Shown: positions 34,628-47,700 of the stretch, piece after piece
How the letters are laid out: every line of letters starts with the position of its first letter
How positions within the stretch are numbered: position 1 is the stretch's first letter
Assembly: GCA_033977485.1 (NCBI GenBank)
Contig: CM066984.1
Span: 32,283,501 to 32,347,500, forward strand
Direction of reading: 5' to 3'
Source: Hydrangea macrophylla
Taxonomy: Eukaryota > Streptophyta > Magnoliopsida > Cornales > Hydrangeaceae
DNA length: 64,000 nucleotides
Program-made: the position numbers and the translations under genes
The notes under the pieces: model-generated
The model's input: the letters and a program-made list of their open reading frames with translations, nothing else
Told to the model about the DNA's origin: nothing
The model's database searches: none

Positions 34628-36337
34628 ATGACAAACAGAAACCTTCGAAGCAATAGGTCTGTCGATAACGCCAATGTTGGTGTTAATATCGCTGAAGCTG
34701 TTGATTCTCCACCCCAAGATCCTCAAAGCAGCAATACTGGGAATCATATGACCAATGAAAACCCAAAAGTAGGAGTTGAGAGCTTGAATCCTATTCCAAA
34801 TAATGGAAATATTGGCTTAGAAAATCAATATGACCTAGTGAGTCAATTGACACCAATATTCGACCATTTGGGAAACATGATCCAGAATGTTAATGTTCTG
34901 ATCACCTCCCGTAACAATAATATTGCACAGCTTGCACCAACAATGGTGCCGAATGGGAATCCTTCTGTTGTTCGACAGAATGAAAAGGGGCATACTCATG
35001 GCTTATTTCAGCAAAATCCTATGATTCATGCAAATGGGCCTCCTTTTAGGCCTAATTCACAAGAAAGTTTCTATATGTCTGTCCCTGATAATTCACATCC
35101 AATATTCGAAGGGACCCAAGGGAATTCTATAGGACATGGTCAAGATCATGTCTATAGACATGTGAATATTGAAGAGCCTAGGCCTAGGGAAAATATAACA
35201 GGCCAAAGTAGGAGAGTGAATAACAATCCTATATTCGAATCAGACCCTACTGGAATAGGAGTGGGTCGAAGGAATGAAAATCCCAAAAGGGTGGATAATA
35301 TCCCCCAACCACCTCCAATACCACCAATGTACCCTCCTTTGGGTCAACCAGGTCATCAACAACCACTTAATATGGTTGATAGAAATGACATGATTAACTT
35401 AATCCATGAGGTTTATGGACCCATGGCTCGGGGGGTACAAACTCCAGTATACAGGAAACCTTACCCTGACTGGATAGATAGGATTGAATTTCTGAGGGGA
35501 TTTAAATTCCCCACCTTTGCTATGTTTGCTGGAGATGGGAGTCAATCCACAGTTGAACATGTAGCAAATTCATCAGTCAGTGTGCTGATGCAGGAAATAA
35601 TGAATACCTTAGGCTTCGTTTATTTCCTAGTTCATTAACAGATACTGCATTCACTTGGTTTATTAATTTTGCCCCTAATCGATCCATAATTGGACACAAA
35701 TGGAAGAATCCTTCCATACTCAGTTTTTTCAGACAAAACCAGAGGTGTCTATAGATGATTTGGCCAGGCTTTGCCAAAAACCTGATGAAAAGGCTACTCA
35801 ATTCATTAATACGTTTAAGAGGGCTAGAACAAAATGTAAATCATCTTACCAGAGCTTGAATTTGTCAAATTGGCTCAAAATGGTCTCGAATTTAGACTTC
35901 GAAAGAAGTTTGATGCGCTAGAGTTTAGAGATCTTGTTGAATTGACTGCTCGAGTCTCTAGATATGAAGCTTTGTTAGAAGAAGAAAATGAAAGGAATGC
36001 TTCTTCATTGAAGACATACTACAAAGATCATAATTATGAGATAGATGCTGCAAAAATAATAGGAAAGGAACCTTTCACGTGTAAAAGTCTTGTGAAGAAA
36101 AATGTTTCTGCTGAAGTATATAAATCTAAAGGATCATTCAAAAAATATTCATTTGATGTCTATAAATTAGATGAAATATTTGATCATCTGTTAGAAGGAA
36201 AAATCGTCAAGTTGTCTGATGGGACAAAATTACCTTCTAATGATGATTTAAAGGGTGAAAAATACTGCAAATTTATTATTCTTGGACTCATTCAACTAAC
36301 AACTGTACTGTTTTTCAAGACAGGATTCAAGATCTAA
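34628..36337 (+). pseudogene. Tat gag
   Basis: The frame starts with an ATG 15 bases after the PBS and runs to 35638. It then continues in other frames (35640-35921, 35870-36337), so at least two shifts break it. The first 250 residues are Asn/Pro-rich. Residues around 310-337 (YPDWIDRIEFLRGFKFPTFA, then AGDGSQSTVEH) mark the start of the capsid region. The second piece (SFHTQFFQTKPEVSIDDLAR) continues it. Gag would form the virus-like particle. It is non-functional here. Confidence 0.8.
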
Positions 36338-37794
36338 TCAAAAAAGGGAAATTAAAAATCCTTGAAAACCAGATGGGGGTTGATGAAGATCCATTCCCAG
36401 CAGTGCAAGAGGTATCCATCAATGTCCACGACATTTCCCTCGAAGCTCTAGTCAAGGAAAGGGAAAATGCAAAGACAGAGGACCAGATAAAAAGGTTTGA
36501 AGGAATAACATAGAAAAATCTTGAATCATCAGTTTTCAACCAGGAGTATGCAAAGAATTTATACATTGGTTGTGGGAAAAGATATGCTGAAATCTATGAT
36601 GAAAGGGTTAGGGCCAAAATAGGCAGAAGAAACAAACAATCCTCGTTCGAACATAAAAGGGTGACTACTTCATATGAACCTTCATTTCAGCCAATCATGA
36701 ATGTTGGAAGAGGGCAGTTTAGAGGACCAATTTATCAAGCCTCAACATATGTCGGACCAACAACGGCTAGGTATGCTCCGAGATCAATGGCTCCTTTTAA
36801 AGCCAGTTTTTCAAGGAATATGCCTACTGGTAACTATGTTCGATCGCCGAGGAACATGCAGTATGTAAGGCCAGGTTTTTCTCATGCACCAAAGAAACAT
36901 TATGTGGTGCAGAAAGAAAGACAAACTTAATTCATGCCATCAAAATTGGTACCAGCACATGTGGTACAAGCCGAGATGGATATGGGAACATTGATTAAAT
37001 CATCAAAAGTTAGTGAGACATCACAATCAAGTGAATCTGCATTGGTGCCAGGGGTGCCAAATTTGTTTGTTTTGCAAGATGATAGAGTCAAAAATATGAT
37101 GGAACAACAAGGCTTTCAAAACAAGAATAGGATGATCAAACCTCCTCATGTTGAAAAAAATACATGGTATGTGCTTCAACATCCTAAGGAAAAGGATCAA
37201 AAGATGGTTCCTGTGATAAATAGGACTCGGGAAAGGAGACTTCAGAGAAAGTTTACTATATGGAATGAATTTTCGAACATGCAGAATCGAGATCAAGAAT
37301 TAAAAAATGAGATCGAGAAGGCTTCTAGTGATATTTTGATACCTAATCCCAGGTTCAATCGAAATATGAAAACTGATAATGATACTATGTCTGAAGAAAG
37401 TATCATCAAAACTAAAGCTTTAAAATTGGAAAAGGCCATGAGCATTGACGAAGGAGATGAAGCAATGACAGTGGTAGAATCTCAAGGTTTGGGAGACACT
37501 GAGATGAAATTTAATGAGAAGATAGTCAAAAAGGAAGGTGTACACATCCAATTTGGCACATTTCTAAAGCAAATAGAAGTCAACACTGCCACATTCATAC
37601 TACCAAAGATCTTCGAAGCAGCAGAAGATCAACAAATAGATGAAGAAATAGAAATGGAAGCATCTACTGAAGATATCTCTGAGGTAAATCTTCCTGAATT
37701 CCTTTTTAATGATTGTAATTTTGTTTATTCATTTGAAGAACCATCAACAGAAATGACTAAGCACCTTAAACCATTATATATAAAGCTTGTTTAA
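36338..37794 (+). pseudogene. Tat gag C-terminal part and linker to protease
   Basis: Two frames (36661-36930 and 36934-37794) are separated by one stop. The first is Arg/Pro/Tyr-rich. The second is charged and carries acidic runs. No zinc knuckle was recognised. It directly precedes the protease. Confidence 0.6.
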
Positions 37795-37797
37795 ATG

Positions 37798-37900
37798 GAG
37801 TTCTTTTAAACAAAGTATTGGTTGATAATGGTGCTGCTATTAACATTATTCCCTAGAATTCTTTGAAAAAGATTAATAAACAAAATTCAAAGTTGATACA
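37798..37900 (+). pseudogene. Tat protease, first half
   Basis: It reads VLLNKVLVDNGAAINIIP followed by a stop. The aspartic protease signature is Asp-Asn-Gly-Ala. The frame is cut at 37900 by the solo LTR and resumes at 40998. Confidence 0.8.
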
Positions 37901-38320
37901 TGTAATACCTGTAATTTCTCTACGTGCAATAATACGAGTTTTATGAATTTCTATATCTGGTCTATTATTATATTATTATTTTATTTGTGTGACTGTATCA
38001 GTGTAATGTAATTACTAATTAGACTATAATCACTGCACCGACTCGACCATAATTAAAATTAACTTAGTCCCGTAACCGGACCCTGACGTTAGAAACAACA
38101 CCTATTTGTACGTAAATCGAGACTGACATGCATATCAAGAATATTTGCTCGCAAACCGAGATAGTGGCACAAAACTCGAGGTGGACCCCACATGGTCGCC
38201 CACATGGCAGCCCATGCACCACATGGCACCACCTTCCTTGCCACTTGTCCACCTCTAGGACACTTGTCCATGCATGTACACTCTAGCACATGCATGGTGA
38301 CACATATCCCACCACCATCT

Positions 38321-38330
38321 CTATATAAAC
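38321..38330 (+). promoter_or_regulatory. TATA box of the solo LTR
   Basis: CTATATAAAC preceded by CACCACCATCT. It would direct transcription rightward into the Tat remnant. Confidence 0.55.
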
Positions 38331-38634
38331 ATGCCTATATTCATGGATTACACTCTTGGCCATTTACAATCTGCATATAGAGTTAGAAAGAGCTAGGAGA
38401 TGAACTCCATGGAGAGATAAGAGATACATGGAGATGGAGAAGAAGAACTAGGAAGAAGTCTCCACCATTGAAGTTGTGTTCAAACTTCCTAAGCTCAAAT
38501 CCAAAGCCCAAGCTCAATTTCAACACTTGGTGAGTATTCTAACTCACTTTAGAACCTATATAATATGTAGTAATGTTTAGCAAGAGTTTGATGTTGTACT
38601 TTGAGGTTCTATGCAACATGCAAGTCAAATCTTC

Positions 38635-39150
38635 AAATCTGGGAAGCTGAAACTTCCAGCAGAATGTTGTTTAGTAAAATGAACGTTTTGAGCAGTTCAA
38701 AAATGGGAATGAAGCTAGTTTTTTTTTAGGATAAAGCTAACTCATTTATCTACAAATAACTATTCTATAGCTCAGTCTAAATATCACTCCTTCATGGGTG
38801 AAATGCATGTACAACACAGTGTTATAAATCTGAGAAACAGAAACTTTCAGCAGAACATAGTTTAGTAAAATAAACATTTTGAGCAGTTCAAAAATGGGAA
38901 TGAGGCTAGGTTTTTTTTTGGAGAAAGCTAACTCATTTATCTACAAATAACTCTTCTATAGCCTGGTCTAAAAATGATTCCTTGATAGGTGAAATGCACA
39001 TGCAACGCAGTACTATAAATCTGGGACAGAGCAGTCCGAAAATACAGAAATGTCTAAGTAAAATAAATATTTGGAGTAGTTCAAAAATGTAATTGAAGCT
39101 AGATTTTTTTGTACATGAATCTAATCCAATTATCTACAATGTTCTAGTTT
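38635..39150 (+). repeat. 191-bp tandem repeat, about 2.7 copies
   Basis: AAATCTG starts copies at 38635, 38826 and 39017. Shared inner blocks are TTTTGAGCAGTTCAAAAATG and ATCTACAA(A)TAA. The third copy is diverged and shortened. Confidence 0.8.
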
Positions 39151-39748
39151 TGAGTTGGATCTACAAATCAATTTATCATGCCCAAATAAATCATATCAAT
39201 TCAGTCTATATAGTAGAATTAAATTCTGGCAGATTGTATAACTACTTGTATGATGTGTTTATTGATGATACTTGCTTTCCGGTACCTGTGTGGTTATGAA
39301 TATCTTGTGCTATGGTAGCGCTATCGAGTAGATGAGTATGTTAGGGGCTTCATCTATATATATTATTGGTATTAAATCCACAAGCTACACGCTAGGTTTC
39401 CGTTGTTATGAATATAGTGTGATGACCATAGAGAGTTCCTACTCAAGCTATAAGTATGTTGTACGGCACGATTATTGCGTTGATAGTGATTGGATAAGCT
39501 TCCATTGTAAGTATATTACGACATAAAATAGGATGACGAATGTATAAACGTAACTTCGAAAGTATATTCGGAAGTCCGTTAATGAACTAAATTCCGAAAT
39601 GAGTGACGAATGCGCGGTCGGGAAAACGTAAGGGTCAATTGTGCTATGTTAGAAGCAGATTATGGTAAGGATAATTGTTGGATAGGTAATCTGGGTAGTG
39701 GAGATCAGGATAGTAAGAAAAAGGGATGTGTTATTGAGTTGTGACGCT

Positions 39749-40208
39749 GTGATTCTTTGAGTAAAGACTCCTTTCAGTTCTTCGTGACGAAATGGATGTT
39801 CATGTACTCCGTAACGCTTTCGGTTCTTTGTGACGAAGCGGTGATTCTTTGAGTAAAGACTCCTTTCGGTTCTTCGTGACGAAATGGTTGTTCTTGTACT
39901 CCGTAACGCTTTCGGTTCTTCGTGACGAAGCGGTGATTCTTTGAGTAAAGACTCCTTTCGGTTCTTCGTGACGAAATGGTTGTTCTTGTACTCCGTAACG
40001 CTTTCGGTTCTTCGTGACGAAGCGGTGATTCTTTGAGTAAAGACTCCTTTCGGTTCTTCGTGACGAAATGGATGTTCTTGTACTCCATAGCGCTTTCGGT
40101 TCTTCGTGACGAAGCGGTGATTCCTTGAGTGAAGACTCCTTTCGGTTCTTCGTGACAAAATGGATGTTCTTGCACTCCTTAACACTTCGGTTCTTCGTGA
40201 CGAAGGGG
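39749..40208. repeat. 92-bp tandem array, five copies
   Basis: GTGATTC(T/C)TTGAGT starts copies at 39749, 39841, 39933, 40025 and 40117, exactly 92 bases apart. Each unit contains CGGTTCTTCGTGACGAA twice, so it arose from a near-46-bp half. Because the unit lacks stops on the minus strand, three overlapping long antisense frames appear here; they are artefacts of the repeat. Confidence 0.93.
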
Positions 40209-40285
40209 TTGATGAAAGATGTTTTGGTTGATGAAAGATGCATTGGTTGATGAAAGATGTTTTAGTTGATGAAAGATGGTTTGGT
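40207..40285 (+). repeat. 19-bp tandem repeat, four copies
   Basis: GTTGATGAAAGATG(T/C)(T/A)TT units follow the 92-bp array directly. Confidence 0.85.
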
Positions 40286-40997
40286 TAGAAAGAGACACTT
40301 TGGGTTTGTAAATGATGTCGGATGTTATAAATGAATGGTAGTGGCATTAAGAATGTCTAGATGAGTCTCCTGAATTGTTTGTATTCCTATCGAATACGTA
40401 GTCGGGTACACTACTAGATATAATTCGACGGTGAGAACGTAAAGATCCTAAAAGACATGTTGAAATGTAGTAAATGTATTCCTATTGTGTTTTACTATAC
40501 ACGTTCCATTTGATTTAGCTTACTCACTCAGCTTTCATAAGCTGACGACGTTCATGTTACTGGACATTTCCATGTCCAGCTTATCCAGGTAACGAGTACA
40601 CGGGTTATGACGCTACGCAAGTGGAGAACGTGGAGGAAGAGTACACCGAAGATGGCTATGGTTATGCTAGTTAGAGAGAAGACTAGCAGTTATCCTCTGT
40701 AAATGTTTTTGCCTATAACCAGAAGACTTAGCATATATTTCGTAATAGTTTTGTAAGGCCAAGAGCCATAAAGACTCTGATGTATTTATTATGATGTATT
40801 AACTAGCTAAGTACTTTGACTTCTCATTGTAATATATTCCAGTAAGTAAATGATGGTTTTATCCTTTTATTATATCGTTTAAATATTATTATTTGGTCAT
40901 GGACAATTCGGTACTGCAACCAGTCACGTGCCTCAGGGTCCAAGATGAAAATTTTAAATTTTTCCATATTTTGGCTACGCCGGGGCGTGACAATACA

Positions 40998-41645
40998 AAC
41001 CCATATTATGATATCAGGTTTTACTGGTGATAAGAAAAACACCAAAGGAGTAATACCTATTGAAACCATAGTAGGTTTGAACAAATCCAAAACTGCTTTC
41101 TTTGTGGTAGATGCTAGTCCTAGTTATCATGCTTTATTAGGAAGAGATTGGATTCATGCTAACCGATGTGTTCCTTCTTTAATGCATCAGAAATTGTTGC
41201 TTGTGAAGGAAAACTGTGAGATTGAAACAGTGAAGGCTGATACTCAGCCTTTTCATGCAAGTTCTAACTGTGTCAAAGCCCAGTTATATCAGGAGAATGT
41301 TAAACCAATTGATCTTAAAGAATCAGAAGATGAATCCGCAGAAGAAAATTGGGATATTTTGGCTGATATGCCATTTGGTTCTTTGGAACCATTAGATGAT
41401 GACAAGGTGATTTAATGGCTCACACACCCATAGAATTAGGAAATATAGAAGAGACCATTCGATTGGTCTTACAAAAGTTAATGATGGCAAATTTAGAATC
41501 AAGTATTGAGAAAGAATCGACCATAAATTGGTCAGATTATGTCTTTGAAGAATATTCACAAGAATTAAAAGATGTTGGCAGGGAAGAATTATCTGTACTA
41601 CCAGAGAATTCAATACAAGAAGTAGCACAAGATCCTCTATCATAA
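40998..41645 (+). pseudogene. Tat protease, second half, and linker to RT
   Basis: The frame after the solo LTR gives THIMISGFTGDKKNTKG and later YHALLGRDWIHANRCVPS, the usual C-terminal protease motif with Leu-Leu-Gly-Arg-Asp-Trp. It stops at 41415. An acidic linker continues in a new frame to 41645. Confidence 0.8.
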
Positions 41646-42161
41646 ATCAATTTAGGATCAGATCAACAAAAGAGAATTACCTATCTAAGTTCAAAACTTG
41701 GGAAGTGTGACCAGTATAAATTAGTTGAGTTATTGAAAGAATTTCGAGATTGCTTTGCTTGGGATTATGGCGAATTGCCAGGACTCGAAAAAGGTTTAGT
41801 AGAGCATAGACTGCCTATCAAAGTTGGTTATAAACCAGTAAAACAGTTGAAGGATGACTCCAGAAGTTACTATGAAGATTAAAGAAGAAATCGAAAGGCT
41901 ACTCAAGGAAGGATTCATTAGAACTGCCAGATATGTTGAATGACTTTCGAATATTGTTCCACTTATGAAGAAATATGGTAAATTAAGAGTGTGTATCGAT
42001 TATAGAAATCTTAATTTGGCCACACCTAAGGATGAGTATCCTATGCCAATAGTTGATTTATTAATTGATAGATCTGCTGGAAACACTATAATGTCTATGA
42101 TGGATGGTCACTCAGGATATAATAAAATATGTATTGCTGAGGAAGACATTCATAAGACTGC
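41646..42161 (+). pseudogene. Tat reverse transcriptase, first half
   Basis: The block CFAWDYGELPGLEKGLVEHR (41752-41811) precedes the RT. After frame breaks, 41965-42161 gives KYGKLRVCIDYRNLNLATPK, then DGHSGYNKI. It is interrupted at 42161 by the Athila element after the codons for Lys-Thr-Ala and resumes at 60049. Confidence 0.85.
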
Positions 42162-44649
42162 TGACAAACATTGAATATTGCACATTTATGTGCCAATATA
42201 ATAGACATAATGCTCATTTAATCCCCCAAATCCCTAGCTTTACATGCATATTTGAATTAATATAATTTAAAAGTGATATCACTCAAATGCGTGTAAAAAT
42301 GTGTTTTTACATATTTTATATGTTTAGGTAAAAATGAAGTGAAATAAAGGGAAGAAAAGAAGTAGCAACCACACCATAGTATATTCATATGATTAGTCAA
42401 GTATGAATAGTAATGAATAGTAGTGAATAGTAATGAATAGTGAACAAACAGTAAAAATTACTGTTTGAATATGAAGAATCCAAAAAAAAAAAAAAAAAAA
42501 AAACGGTAAATACATGCAAGCTGAAAGCTAGGATGTGTTTTTTATTTTATTTTATTTATTATTAATACTTTTTCTTTCTTGTTCCTTTCTCTCTCTCTGT
42601 CTCTCTCTTATCTGTAGGATTTTTTTTTAAACTGTCAGAGCGAAACGAAGAAAAACGTGGACGCGTGAAGAAAAACTAACAACACGCATTGCTTTCGTGA
42701 CGAACAGGATGATGAAATACTCATCTCCTCTCGTCTATAAAAGGAAAGGAGGAGGCAAGGAGAAACGACACACCAGCCTACACCAACACACAAGCTCCAT
42801 AAGCACAACACAATCACTGTTAGGGAGAGAATAGTTTAGGGGATGTTATTATGTGAGCACTTTATATTGTCCCTAGAAATAGGAAATTTTATTTTTTCTT
42901 TGCCTTTTCTAGTTCTAGTAGTTGTAAAATTTATTTTTATGGAATTGATGATTTCATGTAAAAAAATATGTAGCAAAACTTTGTGTACTGTATTTCTTAA
43001 ATTTAAAATATTTGTTTTCTTGAATGACCTTTGTCAATTTGTAGTAGTAAAATATTCCTATTTACAATTAGATTTAATATTTCTAGTCTAGTAGTACTTA
43101 TAGTTGCCCCCTAAAATAGTTTGAAATCCCAAATTTTTAATTTTTATAGCAATATTTCATTCACTAGAAGACAGATTTTGCAAGTAAATATCAGATTTCT
43201 TAGCCACGTAGTTGTTATAATTACCTACCAAAGCCCCAAAGCACACCATATCCATATCTCAATTCCAAATTAGATTAGAATTTGGTTTGACCTTATTTGT
43301 GTTCTTGGAGTTCAACCACTGTGACCCCACAAGAATCCAAAGTCAAATTTTTAGTATTTTATTTTTGGTTCAGTATTTCCATTTATATATATTTTATTAG
43401 CCTAATTGTACTAAACTTTGTCATTTTGCAGATTCCACAAATTCAACTCCCGCTCATGTTAAGTAAAAAAATAATATAATAATATTAGTTTTCACATTTA
43501 CCTTGGTTTTATAGCTTTAGTTTTAATTGAGTAGTCACTGTTTACACCTATTTAATTTATCTTTAAATTTTATTTGGAAGACAGTTTCAATTCCAAAATG
43601 GTTGGCTAAAACTTTAATTAGGGATATGCAATAAAAACTTAGAGACCACAGCTTCTGTGAACTAATCTTAAATGGGCAAATTTATCTAGATGGGTTATTT
43701 TTTCATTTATGGCCAAAAATATCTATGTATCTATAGTTTATGACCATTTAACATGTTTATATACTATGGCTATATTGGGCTCAAAAGATTACATATTTGA
43801 AATAAAAAGCCTAATTATGTGGATTGTCAAACTATGCCTTTTGTCATAAAAAACACCTAGCATACTCAAACAACTCATATGACAAAGTTAATATTTCAAA
43901 TATGTGTTTATATATATATTTCTATCCAATAATGGATAGGCAATTTTGTAGTGGCAGAGTGGTGGGGATTGGACGCCGAATAACAGACGTCTGCGGCGGG
44001 GCACGGTTCGAACCTGGCTACTGCCCAATTGCCTTTTTATTTTTCTTTAAACCAAACGACATCGTTTCATATCAAACCTGACACACTTGATATGAACCTG
44101 ACTAGTGAAAGTATATTTTTAAATAAAGAATGACTCTGCGGTTTTAAATGCCAAATGCTTTTCAAATGCACAAAAGTTGTGGGATCTAGTGTTGGTTTGC
44201 ATATTCCCAATTTCTTTAAATCATTTCTTCCAACTTAATTAATATTTCCTGTTTTTAATAGTTTTGCTTAAATATCTGTATTATTTCCATCTTTCGCTAT
44301 TATTAAATCTAAAAAGTTTATCTCACAAAAATTTAGCTTTTATATATTTTTCTTCCTTTTCTTATTAGTATGTTAGTTAATTTATTTTACACTATTAAAA
44401 TCTTTACCATAAACTATTAAGAAAAAAATAGATTTAATTACTTTTATTGCAAAAATATAAAAATTAGTAGTTTAGTAAAACCCTACAAAAATTCATCATC
44501 TTTTATTTTCTTTTACTTGACAAAATAGCTATTGCCTATCTTTTTATTTCCGTTCCCTGTGGGTTCGACCTGGACTTCCAGAACTTTATTACTTGTATGA
44601 TCACCTACACTTGAATGTGATAAGAAAACGTGTCAATAGGATGTCGTCA
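42162..44649 (+). repeat. Athila 5' LTR
   Basis: 2488 bp. TATA box TATAAAAG lies at 42735-42742. A tRNA-like module lies at 43938-44036. Several GAATAGTA repeats occur around 42405-42440, followed by an A-run. Confidence 0.92.
43938..44036 (+). promoter_or_regulatory. tRNA-like module with A and B boxes, LTR copy 1
   Basis: A box TGGCAGAGTGG (43952-43962) and B box GGTTCGAACC (44005-44014) match the internal RNA polymerase III promoter consensus. Flanking GGCAATTT and CAATTGCC can pair, and a T run follows at 44036. It may be an embedded tRNA-derived SINE. The same module occurs in the other two Athila LTRs. Confidence 0.6.
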
Positions 44650-44655
44650 AGTTTT

Positions 44656-44673
44656 TGGCGCCGTTGCCGGGGA
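44656..44673 (+). promoter_or_regulatory. Athila primer-binding site (tRNA-Asp type)
   Basis: TGGCGCCGTTGCCGGGGA lies seven bases after the LTR and is complementary to the 3' end of plant aspartate tRNA. Confidence 0.88.
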
Positions 44674-44840
44674 ACGGTTAATAAAAATAAAAAACTAAAA
44701 AGTTAGGTCTAAAAATATTTATCTCAATATATATATACTTATTTTACTTTATAAATAATTTAGTTTTCTTTTTTAAAAAAATGATAACATAAAAAAACAA
44801 TAAATTTTAAAAAACTATATATAATTTCTTTCCTTGTGAA

Positions 44841-44881
<41 letters not shown>

Positions 44882-45042
44882 AGTACGTAATTGTTTATCT
44901 TTATATAAAACTATCTTCTAAAAAATAAATATATAAAAAAATATATAAAAAAAAGAGTTTTATTTTTACTTAGCTAATAATAATAATAATAATAATAATA
45001 ATCATAATAATATTATTATCAGTTAGTTATCACTTACTTCTT
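44674..45042 (+). other. Athila leader, AT-rich
   Basis: Untranslated leader with (TA)n at about 44847-44875 and (AAT)n at about 44974-45002. Confidence 0.6.
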
Positions 45043-46737
45043 ATGTCCTTAGATACTACTGAGGCTTTATATCAAGTACCACATAATTCTAATATTTTTG
45101 TTGATTCATCTAGTATACAATTTCCTAGAATAATGGCATAAATTGTAGGACCAGAAGGAATCGTTGATGATCCTCATAGTGAGCAGAGGGAAAATATACC
45201 ACAATTTATTTTACCATAACATGAACAACGTCTTTTACGCGATTTATTTACCCCAGAAAAAAACATTACTCCTTCTTGCATCACTCTACCTAGACATACA
45301 GGAAATTTTCACTTTAGACAAGGCATGATTCCACTCTTACCAACTTTCCATGGAATGGGGTCAGAACGTGCTTATCTTCATATTCGTGAATTTAAAGAAG
45401 TTTGTAGTACGTTCTCTGATCAAAGTTGTCCTATTGAAATAATCCGTCTTAAGCTTTTTCCTTTTTCTTTAAAAGATAAAGCTAAAGCTTGGCTTTTATC
45501 TCTCCGTCCTGGATCTATAACTTTATGGCATGATATGAATGAAGCCTTTCTAAAAAAATTCTATCCAAAAAATTTAACTAATAGCATGATGCGTCAAATT
45601 AAATTTTTTACTCAAAAAGAAAAGGAACCATTCCCTGAAGTTTGGGAATGTTTTAAAGATCTCCTACTAGCTTGTCCACATCATGGATTTGAAAAATGGC
45701 GTCTAATTAATTTTTTTTATGAAGGATTAGAACCAAAATCAAAGAAATTAGTTGAAACTATGTGTCAAGGAGAATTTTGGAGTAAAATTGCCGACGAAGC
45801 TGAATCATATTTTGATTGGCTTAGCGAAAATGCTTCCCAGTGGGAAAAAGAAGAAATTGGTAGGACGGAAAAAGCTAAAAGTTTATAACAATTACAGTCA
45901 GAAGATGAATTAACACTGAAATATGAAGAATTAGCACGTAAAGTAGAAGCTATAACAGTAGAAAAAAATAATCCGCCTAAGAAGAAAAGAGAACTTTGTG
46001 ACGACTGTCATACTTTAGGACACTCTGCGAATGAATGTCCTAATAGTTTAAACTGTCAGGAAACAGCTACAGCAGAGATAAACGCTGTGAATAATTATAG
46101 GGGTCCCCAAAATGCCTATGGTAATTCATACCAATCTAATTGGAGAAATCCTCCAAATTATATGTATACAAAAGAGGGTATTCTTCAATTTCAAACTCAA
46201 CATCAACCTCTTCAAAATAATCAATATTTACCTTCTCTGCCTCAATTTCAACAAACACAAAATACATATCCTAATACATAACAAAATTTTAATGTTTATG
46301 TGCCTTCGCACAAGAAAGTGCAAGAAGAGCCTTTACAGTCTATGATGCAACAATTAATACAAATCATGGGGAAACTACAAACATCTGTGGATAGGATTAA
46401 TAATCAACACGATTATAAAGGAAAAGGCATTTTTCCTGCCCAACCACAACCTATTCAAAGGGGACAACCACAAGGTGATCCCTCAACTTCTGGTAATAAT
46501 AAACATGAACAAGTAAAAGCTATAACTGTACTAAGAAGTGGTAAGGCTGTTGGACAAGAAATTTCACCTCCTTTAGAAGAAATTGAGCATACAAATAAGG
46601 AAAATAATATGATAGAAATTGAGGAAGAAATAGATGAAGATAAAATTACTGATAAAGTTGAGGTTGAAACCCTTGAAAAACAACAAATTTCTCGAGAAAG
46701 TAAAACATCTGATTTACCAGTGGAAAAAGAAACATAG
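45043..46737 (+). pseudogene. Athila gag
   Basis: The frame starts at ATG 45043 and has stops near 45139, 45219, 45886, 46279 and 46735. The capsid core at 45325-45888 includes FSLKDKAKAWLLSLRPGSI. The zinc knuckle CDDCHTLGHSANECP lies at about 45998-46042 (Cys-x2-Cys-x4-His-x4-Cys). The C-terminal part is Gln-rich then acidic. Confidence 0.85.
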
Positions 46738-47700
46738 GAAACTCTTGAATACTCTCCTCAAATTCCTTATCCACAACGTTTAAGAAAATACCAAAATGAT
46801 AAGAATCAGGAATATTTAGAATTATTTAAACAAGTGCATATTAATGTTTCTCTCTTAGATGCAATTAATCAAGTACCTGCTTATGCAAAATTCTTAAAAT
46901 ATTTATGTACTGTCAAACGTAAGCAAAATGTACGAAAGGATGCGTATTCTGCTGACTTCGTTGAAGAAATTAATTCCATTGTACAACATAATTTACCAAC
47001 AAAATTTAAAGACCTAGGTACACCAACAATATCGTGTATTATTGGAAATCACAAAATTAATCACGCACTCCTTGACTTAGGAGCTAGTGTGAACTTGCTT
47101 CCTTATTTAGTTCATCAAGAACTTGGATTAGGTGAGCTAAAGCCTACTTGCATGGTATTACAACTTGCTGATAGATCTACAAAATACCCGCGAGGAATTC
47201 TGGAAGATGTTCTTGTCAAAGTTGAAAGTTTTATTTTCCCAGTAGATTTTATCATCCTTGATACAGAACCAATATTAGATACTAATGTGCAAATACCAGT
47301 CATTTTGGGAAGGCCCTTCTTGGCTACCATTGATGCCACTATTCGAATCCGCAGTGGTATGATGACTATAGTATTTGGAAATATGACTTTAAATATTAAA
47401 GTTTTTTCTAATCCACAACATCAAGAAGAAGATGAGAATATTGAAAAAGTTCATGCTATTGAATCTCTATCACGAGAATATTTTAACTTGACTTGTTACA
47501 ATGATCCAGTAGAATCTGTTATTAATAACTCTATTCAGAAGCTAGACAGTAATAATCTACAAGAGCATCTTATGAGTCAAGTATGTTTTAATGAAGATTC
47601 AACAGAAGTAATAATTCAAGAAGCAATGCGGATCACATATTTTGAACCTTTATCACCAAAGACTACATTAACACTTCCATCTAATTTACAAACTCCATAG
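46738..47700 (+). pseudogene. Athila protease
   Basis: The frame from about 46834 gives ALLDLGASVNLLPY near 47066, with Asp-Leu-Gly-Ala as catalytic triplet, and VILGRPFLATIDA near 47300. A TAG at 47698 ends the frame, but the next codon continues into the RT region in the same frame, so it is a premature stop. Confidence 0.85.

Larger units (their letters stand above)
37901..40992 (+). mobile_element. Solo LTR, Tekay-like, TSD ATACA
   Basis: A 3092-bp LTR begins TGTAATACCTG and ends CCGGGGCGTGACA, with ATACA on both sides (37896-37900, 40993-40997). Its ends resemble those of the Tekay/Del LTR at 5781. No internal sequence is present, so the element was removed by recombination between its LTRs. 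It holds a TATA box (38321-38330), a 191-bp triplicate, a 92-bp tandem array and a 19-bp array. Confidence 0.92.

Noticed and set aside
39649..40243. Three overlapping long antisense frames (147-178 codons)
   Set aside because: They arise from the 92-bp repeat, which has no stop on that strand. They lie wholly in a solo LTR and repeat the same peptide in shifted frames.
39749..40285. CRISPR array
   Set aside because: The repeats are contiguous tandem units without unique spacers, within a plant LTR.
43938..44036. A functional tRNA gene
   Set aside because: The A and B boxes are good, but the T-arm stem pairs poorly and no proper anticodon arm is visible; a SINE or tRNA-like module fits better.
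43824..44081. Short ORF ending in the tRNA-like module, repeated at 51795 and 59284
   Set aside because: It lies in the LTR, covers non-coding signals, and its length and content differ among the copies.
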